Assembly (NCBI GenBank): GCA_027625915.1
Contig: JANTQA010000012.1
Span: forward strand, 2,821,001-2,885,000
DNA: 64,000 nt
DNA from: Anaeramoeba flamelloides
Lineage: Eukaryota; Metamonada; Anaeramoebidae
Direction: 5' to 3'
Part shown: piece after piece, positions 34,236-48,401 of the stretch
How the letters are laid out: each line of letters begins with the position of its first letter
How positions within the stretch are numbered: position 1 is the stretch's first letter
Position numbers and translations under genes: made by a program
The notes under the pieces: generated by a model
Databases searched by the model: none
What the model was told of the DNA's origin: nothing
The model's input: only the letters and a program-made list of their open reading frames with translations

Positions 34236-35706
34236 TTAGTTTTCTTTGTCAGAAAGAGCGGCAACACCAGGTAATACTTTACCTTCTAACAATTCAATTG
34301 AAGCACCACCGCCTGTTGACATATGGCTGACTTCGTTTGACTTACCGAACTTTTTAACGGATGCAGAGCTGTCTCCACCACAGACGATTGTTGCAGCACC
34401 GTTTGATGTGGATTCAGCGAGGGCATTAACAAGAGAGATTGTACCCTTAGCGAAGGTTGGTAATTCAAAAACACCTGGCATACCGTTCATGACGATAGTT
34501 TTAGCTCTCAGGATGACTTTCTTGAAGATTTCTGAGGTCTTTGGACCGCAGTCAAGTCCCATGTAGTTTTCGTTGATACCTTCTTCGTCTGTGGCAAGAA
34601 TTGTGTTTGCATTGTTATCAAAATTGTCTGCACAAAGGTGATCGATAGGGAAATGTAATTTAACATCAAGCTTTTTAGCTAAGACAACAATTTCCTTGAC
34701 GAGATCTTCTTTGTCGTTTTCGCAAATGGATTTGCCAACATTGACGCCATCAATGAATTTTTTAAAGGTGAAGGCCATTGCTCCACAAATAATCATTTCG
34801 TCAACCTTTGCTAATAAATTTTTGATTAATAAGATCTTGTCAGAGACCTTTTTTCCGCCTAAAATGGCCAAGTATGGCTTTGTTGGCTTTTCAAGTGCCT
34901 TTGCAAAATATGTAAGTTCTTTGGTTAATAAAAATCCAGAGGCTCTTTGGGGTAAATTTACACCTACCATACTTGAGTGTGCTCTGTGTGCAGTTCCAAA
35001 AGCGTCATTAATAAAGATGTCACCTAATTGGTTATATTAAGATTGAGATAAGAAGCAATCCAAAATTTGTTACAATAAAAATAAAAAAAAAAAAATGAGT
35101 AATTTTTTAATCTTTGCTTTTTTTTTTAAACAAAAAGAAATGACAGGTTTTTTAGTAAAAAAAAGAAAAAATAAAACAAAAAAAAGAAAGAAAAAGGCTA
35201 AATAAAAAGAAGAAGGGTTATTGAAAGTTACCTAATTTGCTAAGTGATGCTCTAAATTTTTTTGTTTCTTCTTCTGTTGCTTTAACAACATTTCCTTCTT
35301 CGTCTTTTCCTTTTCCTTCTTCTTCTTTGTGGAATCTTAAGTTTTCAAGAAGAAAGATTGATCCTTCTTCAGGTTCAGCACATGCCTTTTCAACTTTTTC
35401 TCCAACGCAATTTTCAAGGAAAGTTACAGGCTTTTCTAAAAGTTCTGAAAGCTTCTCGGCAACAACTCTTAATGACAATTTTGGGACAACTCTGCCTGAT
35501 GGTCTTCCAAGATGAGACATTAAGACAAGTGATCTGGCGCCCTTTTCCATGATATATTTCAGGGTTGGTAAGGTTGCAGTGATACGATTAGGATCGGTAA
35601 TTGCTCCTGTTTCCTTGTCAAGTGGTACATTATAGTCACATCTTATAAGTACTCTTTTTCCTTTTAAGTCAAGATCAGTGATAGATAACTTATTGCTAAG
35701 GGACAT
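34236..35706 (-). CDS. PGK: Phosphoglycerate kinase
   Basis: Two exons, 35706-35232 and 35023-34236, separated by a 208-base intron (TTAG|GTAACT...AATTAG|GTGAC, phase 1); 420 residues, normal for the family. The enzyme transfers the acyl phosphate of 1,3-bisphosphoglycerate to ADP in glycolysis and is cytosolic here (no targeting extension seen). Landmarks: [58 protein letters not shown] across the splice, [49 protein letters not shown] and the C-terminal [22 protein letters not shown]. The nucleotide-binding loop reads [10 protein letters not shown] where most enzymes have VWNGP(M/P)GVFE; the Asn, Gly and Glu are kept. Codons are markedly less AT-rich than in neighbouring genes, as expected for high expression. 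Short frames on the opposite strand are shadows. Confidence 0.97.
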
Positions 35707-38700
35707 TGCTTTATTTTATGAAATAATTTAAAATTGAGAAGGATTAAAAAAAATGATTACACTTTTTGTGAAAAAAAGCAAAACTTCATTTTTTACTACT
35801 TTTTTACTGTAAAATCTTTAAAAGTTGTTAATTTGCTTTCATTTTTGTTTCTTCCAAACCTTAACCACGGAGTTCTGTTAACCACATTAAGGAACTTCTT
35901 GTTATAATTAATAGACAACCATAAATCTAATATTTGAGGAAATTACCAAATTCAACTGAAAAAAGAACGTGCATTAACCTCCAAACTAAAAGTTGTTTTA
36001 AAATTGTGATTAAAAGTTGGGTATTTAAGTTAAACAATCATTTTAAGGGGCTATTCAATCAGAAAAAATTTTTATGTAATAAAAGAGATAGTGTTGTAGA
36101 TTTTCAAAGAGTTCATTTTTATTGAAGAATTAAAGCAAATGTCCAAATGTAAAAATGGATAGAATTTTTTTAAGGGAGTTTTTAAAAAGATTGAAATCTT
36201 GGTTTATAAGTTTTTTATTTTGATTTTATTAATTTTACCAAAAATTATGAAGCGTTGTAGGCACTACTCTTGAAATAAAAGTTATGTGTCAAAAAAATTG
36301 AGGTTTATAATTGCAAAAAATTCACTATCTTTTCAGAAGAATAAAGTTGGGGTTGTTTGTTTTTTTATTTTGATATAAGTCCAATAATTTTCGATTTGTA
36401 AATTTGTATCTTGCTCAATCATTTTGATTCTTAAATGGAATTGATTTTTTGTTACTATTCAAAAATCTCAATTTTTAAGGGTTTCAAAAAATTGAGAATA
36501 TAATGATATCGGTAAATAAATTGGTAAAAATATTCACTGTATTTTCATTATTTTTCTTTTTTCAATAGAGCGAACAAATTATTTATATGTAGTTTATTAT
36601 TCTTGTTGTGGGTTTTTCCTTATTGTTTTAAATAAAATAGCAAACAATATAAATTACACCTACTACCTTGGGAACTATTTTTGAAAAAAAAAAAAAATAA
36701 AAAACCAATAAGAATAATAAAGTGAATTTTTTTATCCAATTTATTAAATATCTACCAGAACAATATGGTTGTGATGACTTAACACCAATTATCACCCCTT
36801 TGAAAATAAAAACGATGAAAAGGTATCTTATTAAGATACCCAATAAAGTATTTTCAAAATAGTTGAAATTTTTTTCATATTTCCAACATTATTTTCTTAT
36901 AAAGAACTCATATTTTAAATTATTAATCGAAAGTTCAGTTGAAATTAACCCAAAGTTGATATAATTTTTTTTATTTCAAAATAAAGTTATTAAAATATTT
37001 CTTTATAAACCAAATAAAACACATATTATTATTAATTTTTTTGTAGAAAAAAAATGATATCCAATTTAAATAAACAATTAACCAATATGTAAGGATCCAA
37101 AGGATTGTTTTCAAAAAAAAATAATATTTTAGGTTTTTTAATATACAGAATATTCTATCAAAATTCAACCACCTTTGAAAAAAAAATATTAGAATATAGA
37201 AAAAAATACTGATCCAATTGTTATACATTAAAATAAATTCATATAAAAGTGATTATATCGGCTTTAATCTATTCAATTTTTTGTTATATCCTACACACAA
37301 AAAATGGAATTATAAGAATTTATTTGAGACAAATTACGTTATTTTATTTTATTTTTTTTTTGAAATCATTTTTTAGAATTTAGCATGAAATATGAAAACA
37401 AAACAATTTATCAAGAGTTAGCTACTTAAGAAGTCATATTAAAAGTATAAAATCTCTGTTCATTCAAAATTGATACCAAAATAACTAAAAATAAAAGAAA
37501 AAAAATAAAATCCTATTGTAAATTCAGTTTCAAATTTAAGTCACAAACTTTCAACGAAATTTAAGGCACAAAAAATTCAAATTAAAGCAGAAATTTTGGA
37601 TTTTTTTTACAAATTATTTTACTAGAATTTGAATTTTGTGCCTGAATTTGAGATTTTTATTGTGCCTTAAATTTCGTATAAAGTTTGTGCCTTAAAAGTG
37701 AAACTGACTGTAGAATTACTATTAAAAGTATATAACAATAAACCCGAACTGATACACGATGTTATTCTTATTATTATTGAAATGATTTAACAATAAATTA
37801 CAGTATTACATTAATTAAGCTTAACAACATTCCAATTGAAAGAAAGCTGCACCGTTCAGCTAATAAAACTTGTTTCAAGGGTCTAAATACATATTAGAAG
37901 AAAAATTTTATTTTTTTAAATAATTTATATACATTTTTTCATTTTTGAATTTTTTTTTTTTAGATTTTTTTTTGGATTTTTTTTTTGAAACCGAGTAATT
38001 CAAGTGTAAATTATTTTTTTTATTATAACAAGATCGAGAGTCACTATGTAAAAAGGGACTATTTTACCGTTTTTGAAACAGCGACAATTATTGTAGATAA
38101 ATTATATTGATTTCTATCGAAATTCTATTTGATCTATAATTAAAAAACAAAAAAAAAATAATTTTTTTATCTCAATAGTTTCCCAAAGAATTTAATTTTA
38201 ACAATTTTTTCAGAAAATAGATTGATTTATTTGTTTTATATCATACCGATATTAACTATAGTTTATTTTTTTATGATTAAACTTATTTCTTATTAGTTCT
38301 CCAAAAGTAAATTATAAAAAATAATTGACATTTGAAAAAAAAATGTTGGGCCCCTTTGATTGAAACAAAACTTATATATTTATGACTATTGTTATAACTC
38401 CGGCTTTTTTGATGTACTTATATGGAAATTATTTTTATTGAAAAAAAAGCAACTTGAAAAAAATTATTATTTCAGTTTTATTAGATATTTTATCCAATGT
38501 ACAATTCACCAGATGGTTTTTAAAGGCGATTAAGTTGATTTTTTGTAAATTGTGTAAGAATATCTTTTTTTCTAAAATATTTGAATTCCGTCTTGTATAA
38601 CAATATACCAATAAAATCGAAAAAAAAAAAACAAAAAAAAAAGTATTAATTTTTTGTTTCTAAATTCTTAGGAAAACTTCCCATTCTTTATGTTTAAAAT

Positions 38701-39434
38701 GTTTTTTAAGATTTTTTAGATTTGATTTATGTATTTCAACCCCTAAATAATTAAAAATGATTTACTAATATCTCAGTTTAAGTTCATTTGATTCTTCTTC
38801 TTAACGGATTGATTTTTGGATATTATTAATTTTCATATTTGTACAAAAAAGAAAAATTTCTATTGTTTTAAATAATTTCCAACTTATTAAACTTATTTAA
38901 CTCAATTCAGATTTTCAGAAAAAAATTAAACAAAACAATTCCATTTTCAATACTGATATTTGGAAAATCAATGGGAAAAAAATTTCAGTTTCTTTTTCCT
39001 TTTCATTTTATCTAATGTTTTTAAAATTTAACAAAGAATCTTTCAAATTAATAGATTATGATTTGTATTTCTCGAATTATCTCTTTACTTCTTTTTGGAT
39101 CTTACATTGGTTTACATTGATCTAACTAAGACCTAGAATAATAAAGTATTTTCGATTGAACAAATGATAATCAAGTGATCTTTTCTTCCATATAATTTCA
39201 AATATTAATAAACATTAAAATTAATAATAAGTTCAAGATCGATCAGCCTAGGACCAAAATAACAAGGCCACTAAACATAAAAACAAAAAAATCACCTTTT
39301 TTGAAAATTTCATTGATTGTAAACCTTAAATATAAAAACATTTTTTTACAAAAATTTCTATTACGTTCTGATTTTGTGTTTTTTGATTACCTTTCAATTT
39401 GTTTGAAATTAAAAGCACAAACAACAACTTTTCA
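35707..39434. other. Divergent intergenic region PGK / USP
   Basis: 3.7 kb between the start codons of PGK (-) and the USP gene (+), so it should contain both promoters. Apart from MITE family 2 copy 3 (37519-37712) I see only AT-rich sequence; no specific promoter motif can be defended. Confidence 0.6.
37519..37712. mobile_element. Tc1/mariner-type palindromic MITE (family 2), copy 3
   Basis: Bounded by TA, right end AAAAGTGAAACTGACTGTA intact; the left end is slightly altered (TAAATTCAGTTTCAAATTTA). Shares ACAAACTTTCAACGAAATTT and GAATTTTGTGCCT with copy 2, to which it is closest. Confidence 0.8.
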
Positions 39435-42400
39435 ATGAGTCTAAAAACACAAAAAAACAATCAAAGTGCCAAAGAAACCTATTGGCATTTTAAAGAGATG
39501 AATTTAAATCATTCTGAGCTAATTGTGAATGAAAAATGGTACATGCTTGAAATTGACTGGATGAGATCATTTGAAAGGAACCTTAAACAAGATTTTCACA
39601 CCAACAAACAAGAATTTAAAAACCAACAACCAGGATTAATCGACAATTCAAGACTGGTAATTAAAAAGGATGGCAAGTTCATCTTAAAACCAAATTTGAA
39701 AGAAAACACAGACTTTCTTTTTGTTCATGAAAAGGTTTGGGAATTTTTAATTCAAAGGTAAGTTCTAATTTCTCTCCATTTTGCTTTTGAATTTGGATCC
39801 AAAAGAATAAAAAAAAAAAAAAAGAACAAAAAAAATTGATCTGAAGAATCCTTTTTGATCTCGATTTTTAAAATAAAAATACTTAAAAGATATGGAGGTG
39901 GACCAGCTATTTGCCGTAGAGTCAGAGAAGTAGGAAAGGAAAAAAAGAAGCTCTTTTTTTTAGATCTCACCGTTCTAAGTGTTTATAAATCAGAAAATTT
40001 TTCATATAAGAAACACTTCCAAATAAAAGCAACTTTAAATATCAAAGTTTCACAACTTTTTCTGTTAATTGGGAACAAATTTTGTCTTCCAAAAGAACAA
40101 TTTAAATTATATCACCTCCGGGATTTGAAGAAGAAAGGAAGACAAATCGAATTCTCTGAAAATTGTATTTATGATGTTGGAATCAAAAAAAATACAAATT
40201 TGCTGTTTGTTACAAACTCTATGTTGGATACCCCAAACTTGAATCGAAAAAGGAACCACTCTTCGATGAATGAAAATGACCCAAAGCAAGGCACGCAAAA
40301 ACCCAGTACACCCATTGAAAAAGTACAAGGGCTCGTAGGATTAACAAACCTAGGCAATACATGTTATTTAAATTCCTCTCTTCAATGCTTATTAAATACT
40401 GTTTCACTTCGTGAATATTTTTTGAATGGAAAAGATGAAAATTCGAAGAACAAAAATAAGACTCAGAATAAGAAAAGGAAAAAAAATCATCAAAATAAAA
40501 ATAATGAAAAGAATAAGAACAAAAACAAGAACAAAAACAAGAACCAACATCTCAATAGCATAATACTAAATAATACAAATGACAAATTAGTCAGATCTTT
40601 TGCAATTTTATTAAAAGACTATTGGTTAGGCAATTCTTCAATCCTCCACCCTTCCAAAATTAAACAATTAATTGGCAAATTTGCAATCAAATTTAGGGGC
40701 TTTGCACAACATGACGCCCACGAATTTTTATCCTTTTTATTAGATGGCCTACACAATGATCTTAATCAACCAGAATTAAATACAGATAGTATAGAACTTG
40801 ATCAAAACAATAATACTCAAAATGTTGAAAAATTGGCCAAACAAATCTGGCAAAATTACAAAATGAAAAACAATAGTATTATTGTTGGTAAGACATTTTT
40901 TAATGAATTATTAATATTTTTTTTTTTTTTTTTTTAGTTTAGGCTTTGGAGATTATATGTTTTAACATATGAGGATAATGTATTGTTTCAAACGAGAAAA
41001 ATATCAAAATTTATCATAAAAATCTTAATTGCTTATTCCTTTTGAGAACAAGAGAAACCAAGTGATGGATTTGGGTAAATACCCATTATAAAAATGATCG
41101 ATAATTTTTTTTAAAAATCCTCCTTACAAAATTTAGTTACTGTTGATTGTATGATTAAAACTTTCAGTATTTTAATACAATTTTTTTAATTAGAGTATTG
41201 AAAAAAAAAAATACCCGACATGAAAATAATCCCTGACAAGATTTTTAATTGTTAATATTAGTAAAATTGCTGTGTAATTACAAATATTTAAAATCAAATC
41301 CTTTTTATAAATTACCAAATTTTTTGTGAACTAACGAATAAACCCACCTAAAGTTCATTAAAGTAGGGTGTCTATAGAATACTCCTTTATTTTTTTGATT
41401 AAATAAGTAGATCTACTTATTTTGAAAAATAATAGAGTTTTATAGAGGTTTGCTATGAGTTTGGAAAATGATAATTTTTATTCTTGTTTTTGGATTGATT
41501 GAATATTATTTTGAACATGTGTAATTTCATTAATCATCGTTCTATGAAGTGAATGAGTTATAATTTTAAAAGTTTTATTTATAAAAAAAGGGATTTGATT
41601 TTAAATAAAAGAAATTACATAACAATTTTACTAATATGTCCCTACGACCCAAAAAACACTAAAAAGGGAAAACTGATCAAATACCTTCCATTAAAAAAAT
41701 TAAAAAAACTAAATGAAAAAATAAAAATCAATAAAGTTTCCATTTAACTTTTTCTTGAAAACATTTTTTGTAAAAATTATTAAATTCAAACTTGAAATTA
41801 TATATATATTTATATACACTATCTTATTTTAACCCATTTACTAAAACAAAATCTAAATTATGGGAATTTTATTTTCACAAGAGGGACTAATTTGGTCTTC
41901 AAATGTTTTTTTTTTATTTTTAAATGGTAATTTTTTTTAAAAAAAGTTATTTAAAAAAGATAAACTCTCTGGAAAAATATTCTAGTTTAATATATTAACT
42001 TATTATTTGATTTCAAAATTTTCTCAACCCCAATTTTACAAAAAAAAATAAAAAAGTGCTCAGTAATTTCAAAAATTATTTTCGATATAAAAAAGTTGAG
42101 AGTGTTTTTATTCAAAAAAATTTTATCCTAGTGGTTAATTGAATTAAGTTATAAGCCAGATTTCGAAAAATATTAATCAGAAAAAAATAGTGCTTTTTTA
42201 TAATTAGGAAATATTAACAATTAAAAATCTTGTCAGGGATTATTTTCATGCCTGATATTTTTTTTTTGCAATACTATATCCTTTAAAAGTTTGAATAAAA
42301 TAGTAACTTAATTTCTTTCTATTCATTAACTTCTTTAAAAAATCTTATATAATATATATATATATATATTTGTCATTATTAAAAATAATTACAAATATAG

Positions 42401-43773
42401 AACAATTCCAAGGATTATTACAAAACAAAATAACTTGCACAAATTGCTCAAAAACGTATTGCAAATTTGACCCATTTATGTTTTTATCATTACCGATACC
42501 AACACAACAAATCATGAGGCATTTTCTAATAACTGTTATCCCCTATGACCAAAGTATCAACAATAGAACAAAATATTACATAAAAAGCTTCAAATCGAAA
42601 GGTTATGATGGCATAGTGGACAAATTATCTTTATTATGCAACATTAAATCAAACCAATTGGAGCTATATCAAACAAATAAATCACAACTCATCAAACAAT
42701 TAAATAGTTCAAATATTTTCCAACAATCAAAATCGTTTAATAATCCCATTATAGCATATGAAATACCAGAACATAACAAAAGAAAATCAATTATTATTCC
42801 AATACATTTCCATTATTCGAAAGAATCAAAAGATGCTAAATTTAGTTTTCCAATCAAAATTATTCTACCACTTGGCAAGATTAATTCTCTTTTGTTACAT
42901 CAAATTCTGAAAAAAAAACTATTAGAATTATATCCAAACCTTGAACAAATTTATGAAAAAATAAATCTTGAAAAGAGTGCTGGCCAGAAAAATATGAAGG
43001 GAAAGGAAGGTGATCATATCGAACAAAACTTAAAACGAAAGAAAATTAATATTCAAAACAATTATGGGTTTCAACCAGAATCAATTACACCGATCTTTAG
43101 AATAATTTTTATCAAACGAGAATTTTCTGGAAAAATGAATATTCAATTTTTAGATTCCAATACAATAATAAAAATTAATAGTACAATTAAAATTGGAATA
43201 AGATTTAATCCAACATTTATTGAGAGTGACCAAAATTTTTTACAAAAAATGAATTTTGTACAAGAACACGAATCCGTTCTTTTGAATGAAAATTTCTTAA
43301 AAACAACAAATAATAACACAACAGATTCAATACTGCTAACAAAGTGCATTGAAATGTTCACCCAAGAAGAAAAACTTTCCAAAAATAATACTTGGGATTG
43401 CTCCAATTGCAAAAAAAAAACACAACCAATAAAAAAAATTGATATTTACAAATTGCCACAGAATTTAATAATACATTTCAAAAGATTTGAAACATCTCAA
43501 TTTTTTAGTAAAAAAATATCTTCATTTGTAAAATTCCCATTAACATTAAAGATATCAAATATTTTATCAAACCAAAAAAAGATCGATTATGAGTTATATG
43601 CAATAATTAACCATTTAGGCAGTGTTAACAATGGCCATTATATAGCTTATATAAAAAACGACACTCTTGACAAATGGTTTGAATTTAATGATTCTAGAGT
43701 TTCTTTAATTTCTAATATTCAAAAAATTGTAACTAATTCAGCTTATGTTTTATTTTATAGAAAAATGGTTTAA
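39435..43773 (+). CDS. Ubiquitin carboxyl-terminal hydrolase, DUSP-UBL-USP (USP4/11/15 type)
   Basis: Three exons: 39435-39757, 39890-40887 and 42401-43773 (phases 2 and 1), 897 residues. The ATG at 39435 is chosen because the frame before it lacks one. An N-terminal DUSP domain (WYMLEIDWMRSF, PGLIDNSRL, KVWEFLIQ across the splice to RYGGGPAICRRV, residues ~20-120) is followed by a ubiquitin-like region (~135-220). The peptidase C19 domain then has the Cys box GLTNLGNTCYLN (Cys ~266), QHDAHEFLSFLLD, two CxxC pairs (CTNC, CSNC) for the structural zinc, the His box NNGHYIAYIKN (His ~853) and FNDS (Asp ~871). All catalytic residues are present, so it should be an active thiol deubiquitinase. A Lys/Asn-rich low-complexity insert lies just after the Cys box. 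Intron 2 (1513 bases) carries an inverted-repeat element. Confidence 0.93.
41136..42318. mobile_element. Terminal-inverted-repeat element in USP intron 2, ~1.2 kb
   Basis: Long imperfect inverted repeats (~130 bp): the left arm contains TTAGTTACTGTTGATTG, CGACATGAAAATAATCCCTG and ACAAGATTTTTAATTGTTAA; the right arm carries the exact reverse of the last two blocks (TTAACAATTAAAAATCTTGT, CAGGGATTATTTTCATGCC) and ends TTTGAATAAAATAGTAACTTAA. The region between has one 64-codon frame (41553-41747, Lys-rich, no recognised domain). It makes up most of the intron, so the intron expanded by this insertion. Confidence 0.7.
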
Positions 43774-46700
43774 TTGAATTTTTGAAAAAAAAAAAAATTA
43801 TGATCCAAGCCCAAAATTGTATAAAGATTTTCAAAATAAATTACCCTTAAAAAAAAAAAAAATTATTTTTTTCTTTTTTTGTATTTATTTTTATGTTAAA
43901 TAAAATCAAATGTAATTCCAGAAAAACAAATTTGTACTATTATCAGATTTTACTTTGAAAATTTTGTTAAAAATATCCAACTTATTTTGAAATCATCTAT
44001 TTTTAAAAATAAATTAAAATCTTTTTTTGTAAGAAAAAATCCTATTCAGGATTTATTATCAAATTTGTAAGTAATATACGAAAATATTTTTTTAAATTTT
44101 AAGAGATTATAATCATATAATGAAAATTGCTGTATTACAGTTAAACACCTACTATAAAATTTTGAAGTTATAACAAAAAATGAAATAAAAAAGATCAAGT
44201 TTTAACTTTAATCCAAATCTATACTTTGTAGATTAACTTTGTAAACACGTTTATTACAATAATAAGAATTATGAATAGGTGAAAAAAAAATAAAAAAAAA
44301 GATAATGTTTTTTTTTTATTTAACTGAACAATACTTTTGAACAATAGTAAAAAGTCTCTAAAATAACTATTCTTTTCCTGAATGAGTCGTTTTTTGAGAA
44401 AACAACTAATACAAATATTGCCATAACTTTAATATAACAAGTGGTCTTGGGATATTATCTTAACTCTGAGAGATCCCAAGATTCAAATATATTTCCCTTA
44501 CTGAATAAATATTGATAATCACAAGTTCAAATACTTCATTTTTATTTTATTTTATTAAATTGTCAAATTTCTAAAATTTAAGAATATTCATCTATAAAAG
44601 GTTTAGAGGAAGTATTAAAAAAAAACTAAATAATATCAAAATTACTTTATTACAATTTTATTTCTTTTTTGTTGAAATAACAAATCTCAAATCAAAAAAA
44701 TTTAAAAAATGAAAAAATCAAATTTGTAATTCCTGAACCTCTCCAACTTGTCCTGAAATTTCTTAAAAAAAAAGCATTTTACTAAGTTTCATCTACAAAG
44801 AATAAATGCAAACATATTCAAAACAGACAGTAAATTGTTTTAAGAACCAAAACCTCATAAATTCATTCTTCATCTTTTAAGGGTTCAGCACTACAATAAA
44901 AAATCAATAGTGCTCAGGCAAACAAAAAAACTATTTTTTCAAAGATCTACAAATTAAAAAGTTTTCTGAAAAAAATTATTCATTTTAAGGAAAAAATTAT
45001 AAAGTTAAATTTATTTTTTTTTAACAACAGAGTTCCAGAATATGCCTTTAGTTATAATTTTTTTTTATCTTATATTTTTTTCTAATTTCCAGTTCAAAAC
45101 ATCAAAAATAATTTTTGAATTATAAAAAAAATAGGAATTATTCATTAAGAAACTAATAAAGAAAAAAATACCCAAGATAATAAACTAGAAAATTTTAAAA
45201 TTATTTTTGAAATATAAATAAAATTTAAGAATTTGGAATTTTGTCAAGAGAAAATGTATAAATTTGAATTTAACGATGTTAAAAAGGCTTTGATACTCTT
45301 TTTTTTTGATCATAAGAGATTGATCTAAAATAGATTTATATTTTTTAATCTTAAGAGATTGATCAAAATACTACTGACCTGAAAAAAGAAAGGTTTTAAA
45401 AGAGAATATTACATTTTTTTTGAATACAAGTAGTGTTTTTTCCTCATTATTTTATAAAAAATTATTTGAATAATTATGATTTTTAAAGGAAAAAGTTGTT
45501 ATTTATTTAATATCAGGAATTCGACACAGTATTAAATTACATTTTTTTCAAATAAATATTCTTTAGAAAATCAATATTTCAAGCACATAGTGAATTTATA
45601 TTTGATTTTCATTGACTGGAGTTTATTTTTTCACTTATTTCTTTCTTAAAAAGTTGAAAAAACAACAAATATATGTCTTTAACAAAATTTTTAATCACTT
45701 ATAAGCTTAATTTAAAAAATCGGGACAGATTTTTTATCAGAAAAAAAATTTTTTTTAAATTTTATTTATTTGAATAATAATGTATTTTACTGAGGTGTTT
45801 ATGAGATAATAACCAAAATAGATTAATAAATAAAAATATAGTGTAATCATTTTATTTTTTGAAAGATAAAAGAAAGTTGAAAAAAATAATAATAAAAAAC
45901 TTTACCTGTAATTTTGAAATTTGTATTAAACTTGATTGTAATTAGATTTTTATCTTTTTTTTTGCCTGGGGAAGAGTATTAAAAAACAAATTACATATTT
46001 TAATCTATAGAAATAATAGTTTAAATTTCATTTAGATTTTAAATTTGTTAGATTTTCGTACTATCAATATATCCAGATACAGAAAAAAAGAGTAGGTGTT
46101 TTGTTTTTCAGTAAAAAATGTTTTCTATGATTGGAATTTTTTTTAAAATAGTAATTGTTTTCGAGAATTATTCTAATTCAAAAGAAAAATAAAATAATTT
46201 GTTACTTCCTTTGAGTAATCATGAACTAATCTTTAAACTAGTTTTTATTTTATAAAGTATTTATTATTAGAACTTTGAAAATATTTTTATTATCTTCAAT
46301 CAACAAAAAGATATTTTGGAGGTTTATTTTACTCCAATCGTGAATCAAGAATTGGGTTCGAACTACATTTTAAAAAGTTTGATTGTGAATATTTATAAAA
46401 AAAATTTAATAACAAAATAACCTTTGAAAATTAAAAACTATGAACGAAAAATTTATATCAAATTAACCATTTATTCGTAACCAAAAATATTTGAAAATGT
46501 CAATCGCGATAATTTCATAGTGTTTTTTTTTTGACTAAAAATAAAGTTTACATCTTTTTAAAAAAATGAAAGAGGAAAAAATATGTACTTGATTTTTCTA
46601 GTAAACAGTACTGAAAATGAATGAAAAGATCAATTAATAGAAAAAAATAAAGGTTTGAATACAATTTGGAGGGTTCAATAAAATAATATTTTTCAAATGA

Positions 46701-48401
46701 TCTATTTATATGGGTTTTACTTTAATTGATATATTATAAAAAATATTTTTAAAAAAAATTGACTATTTTTGAGCTCTTTTAAACCACCATTCATGTTTCA
46801 TTACAAAAACAGATTGTAATTTTTTTGTTGGTCAAATTAATAATAATATAACGAATTATTCTTTGAAGTTTATTAGTTTCTTCTAAACAATTGATTCCAC
46901 TTTTTGTCTTCAGTAAGATTTCCAATTAAAAATATGGTTTAACAGTTTATCCCTTTCCAATTTTTTTCCCGTATGATTTCACTTTACTTTTTTTCTGTTA
47001 GATTTTATTTTAGAAATCTATCTACATATAAAGATTATACATTTAGAAATTATTTTATTAAATATTTTCCTGTCAAGAATAATTAATATATAATCTTAAC
47101 TAATTCATCCACCAACAAGAGTAAAAATCAAAATAACAACTATTCAATTAAAATCATTCAAAAGAATTGATTTCATTTAATCTCCGCAAGGGATTAGTGT
47201 CACCATATATTTCTCTATAATCAAAGTATTTTGTAATTGAGTGTCAATGATAATAGTATACCATGACTCAAATAACTCTAAAAAAAAAAAAAAAATCTTT
47301 TATAAATGTAAGTTATCAAACAATAAATTATTATATTTTTTACTCAAGATTATAATTAAAATTTTTTCATTTTGGAAATTTTTATTTCTTAATTTCTTTT
47401 CCAAATCTAAAAATAGAAATCCAAAATAATAATATGATAATATTTATAATTCATATTCAAAACTTCTAAAAGTAACTATTTTTTTTAATTTTTTAATAAA
47501 ACTATTTACCTAATAATAATCACCATAAAAACACAATTACTGTTTAGTTTTATTTGCTTTTGATAAAGCTAATTGTAACATCAATATATTTACAATACTT
47601 TTGAAATATTTTTTTAAATTAAATCTCTAGGTTTGTTAATTATTTAATTCTGTTAAAAAAATGATTTTTTAACTATTAATGTATATCCCACCTCTAATAT
47701 AAGAAAGATATTTTGCAAATTGGAGTAGTCTGAAAATATTGATAATCAACCTTTAAATTTATGGAGAAAGGCAGATTTTTTTCTGAAATTATAGGTTTTT
47801 TACTAATACAAGGAATAATTTTTAATTTATAAGTAGATCAACAAATATTACGGCTTCACTAAACCATTTTTTAGAAACAAGCAAACTATGGTACGTTAAT
47901 GTGTTTAAACCCAATAACAGCATACTTTGATCATAGGCTTCTCCTTGGTAGACGCTAATCCCTTAATAATTGTAAATTAATTTTTTTAAAAACAAAAAAT
48001 GTACAGGAGGAATAGAATAATTGAACCTCTCTCAAAAATAAGTTGAAAAAATAACAGAAACACAAAATTAAAATCAGTTTATCATATGGTTTTTTTACTT
48101 CCTTAAAAATTAAAATAAAAAAAAATATTGTGTTATTATTTGTTTCTTTGATGATATCATAAATAATTTAACTTAAAAATTTTTATGCTACAAATAGCAT
48201 ATATTTGATTGAATAAATATCATTTTTCATTTAATTTAAATGTTTGAGAAAATATAAGTGACTTAATTAGGAAATAATTTTGACAATCATTTTTTCACAT
48301 TTGTAAATTTTCTTTAATTTGTTTTTTGTGACTTTAAAAAATTTTTTTAGGTCGCTTCTTCAGCAAATTAACCAAACTCGTTTTTTCGCAAAGTGTCTCA
48401 T
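43774..48401. other. Intergenic, nothing recognised
   Basis: 4.6 kb between USP and SEL1L, both on the plus strand. Very AT-rich; no gene, tRNA or strong repeat seen. A small direct repeat around 45305-45370 shares TAAGAGATTGATC. The SEL1L promoter must lie near the right edge. Confidence 0.55.

Noticed and set aside
34246-35040. Plus-strand open frames of 92-114 codons in the PGK region
   Set aside because: They are reverse-strand shadows of the conserved PGK exons.
47241-47429. 62-codon plus-strand frame between USP and SEL1L
   Set aside because: Lys/Phe/Ile-rich chance frame across A-rich sequence, without recognisable motif.
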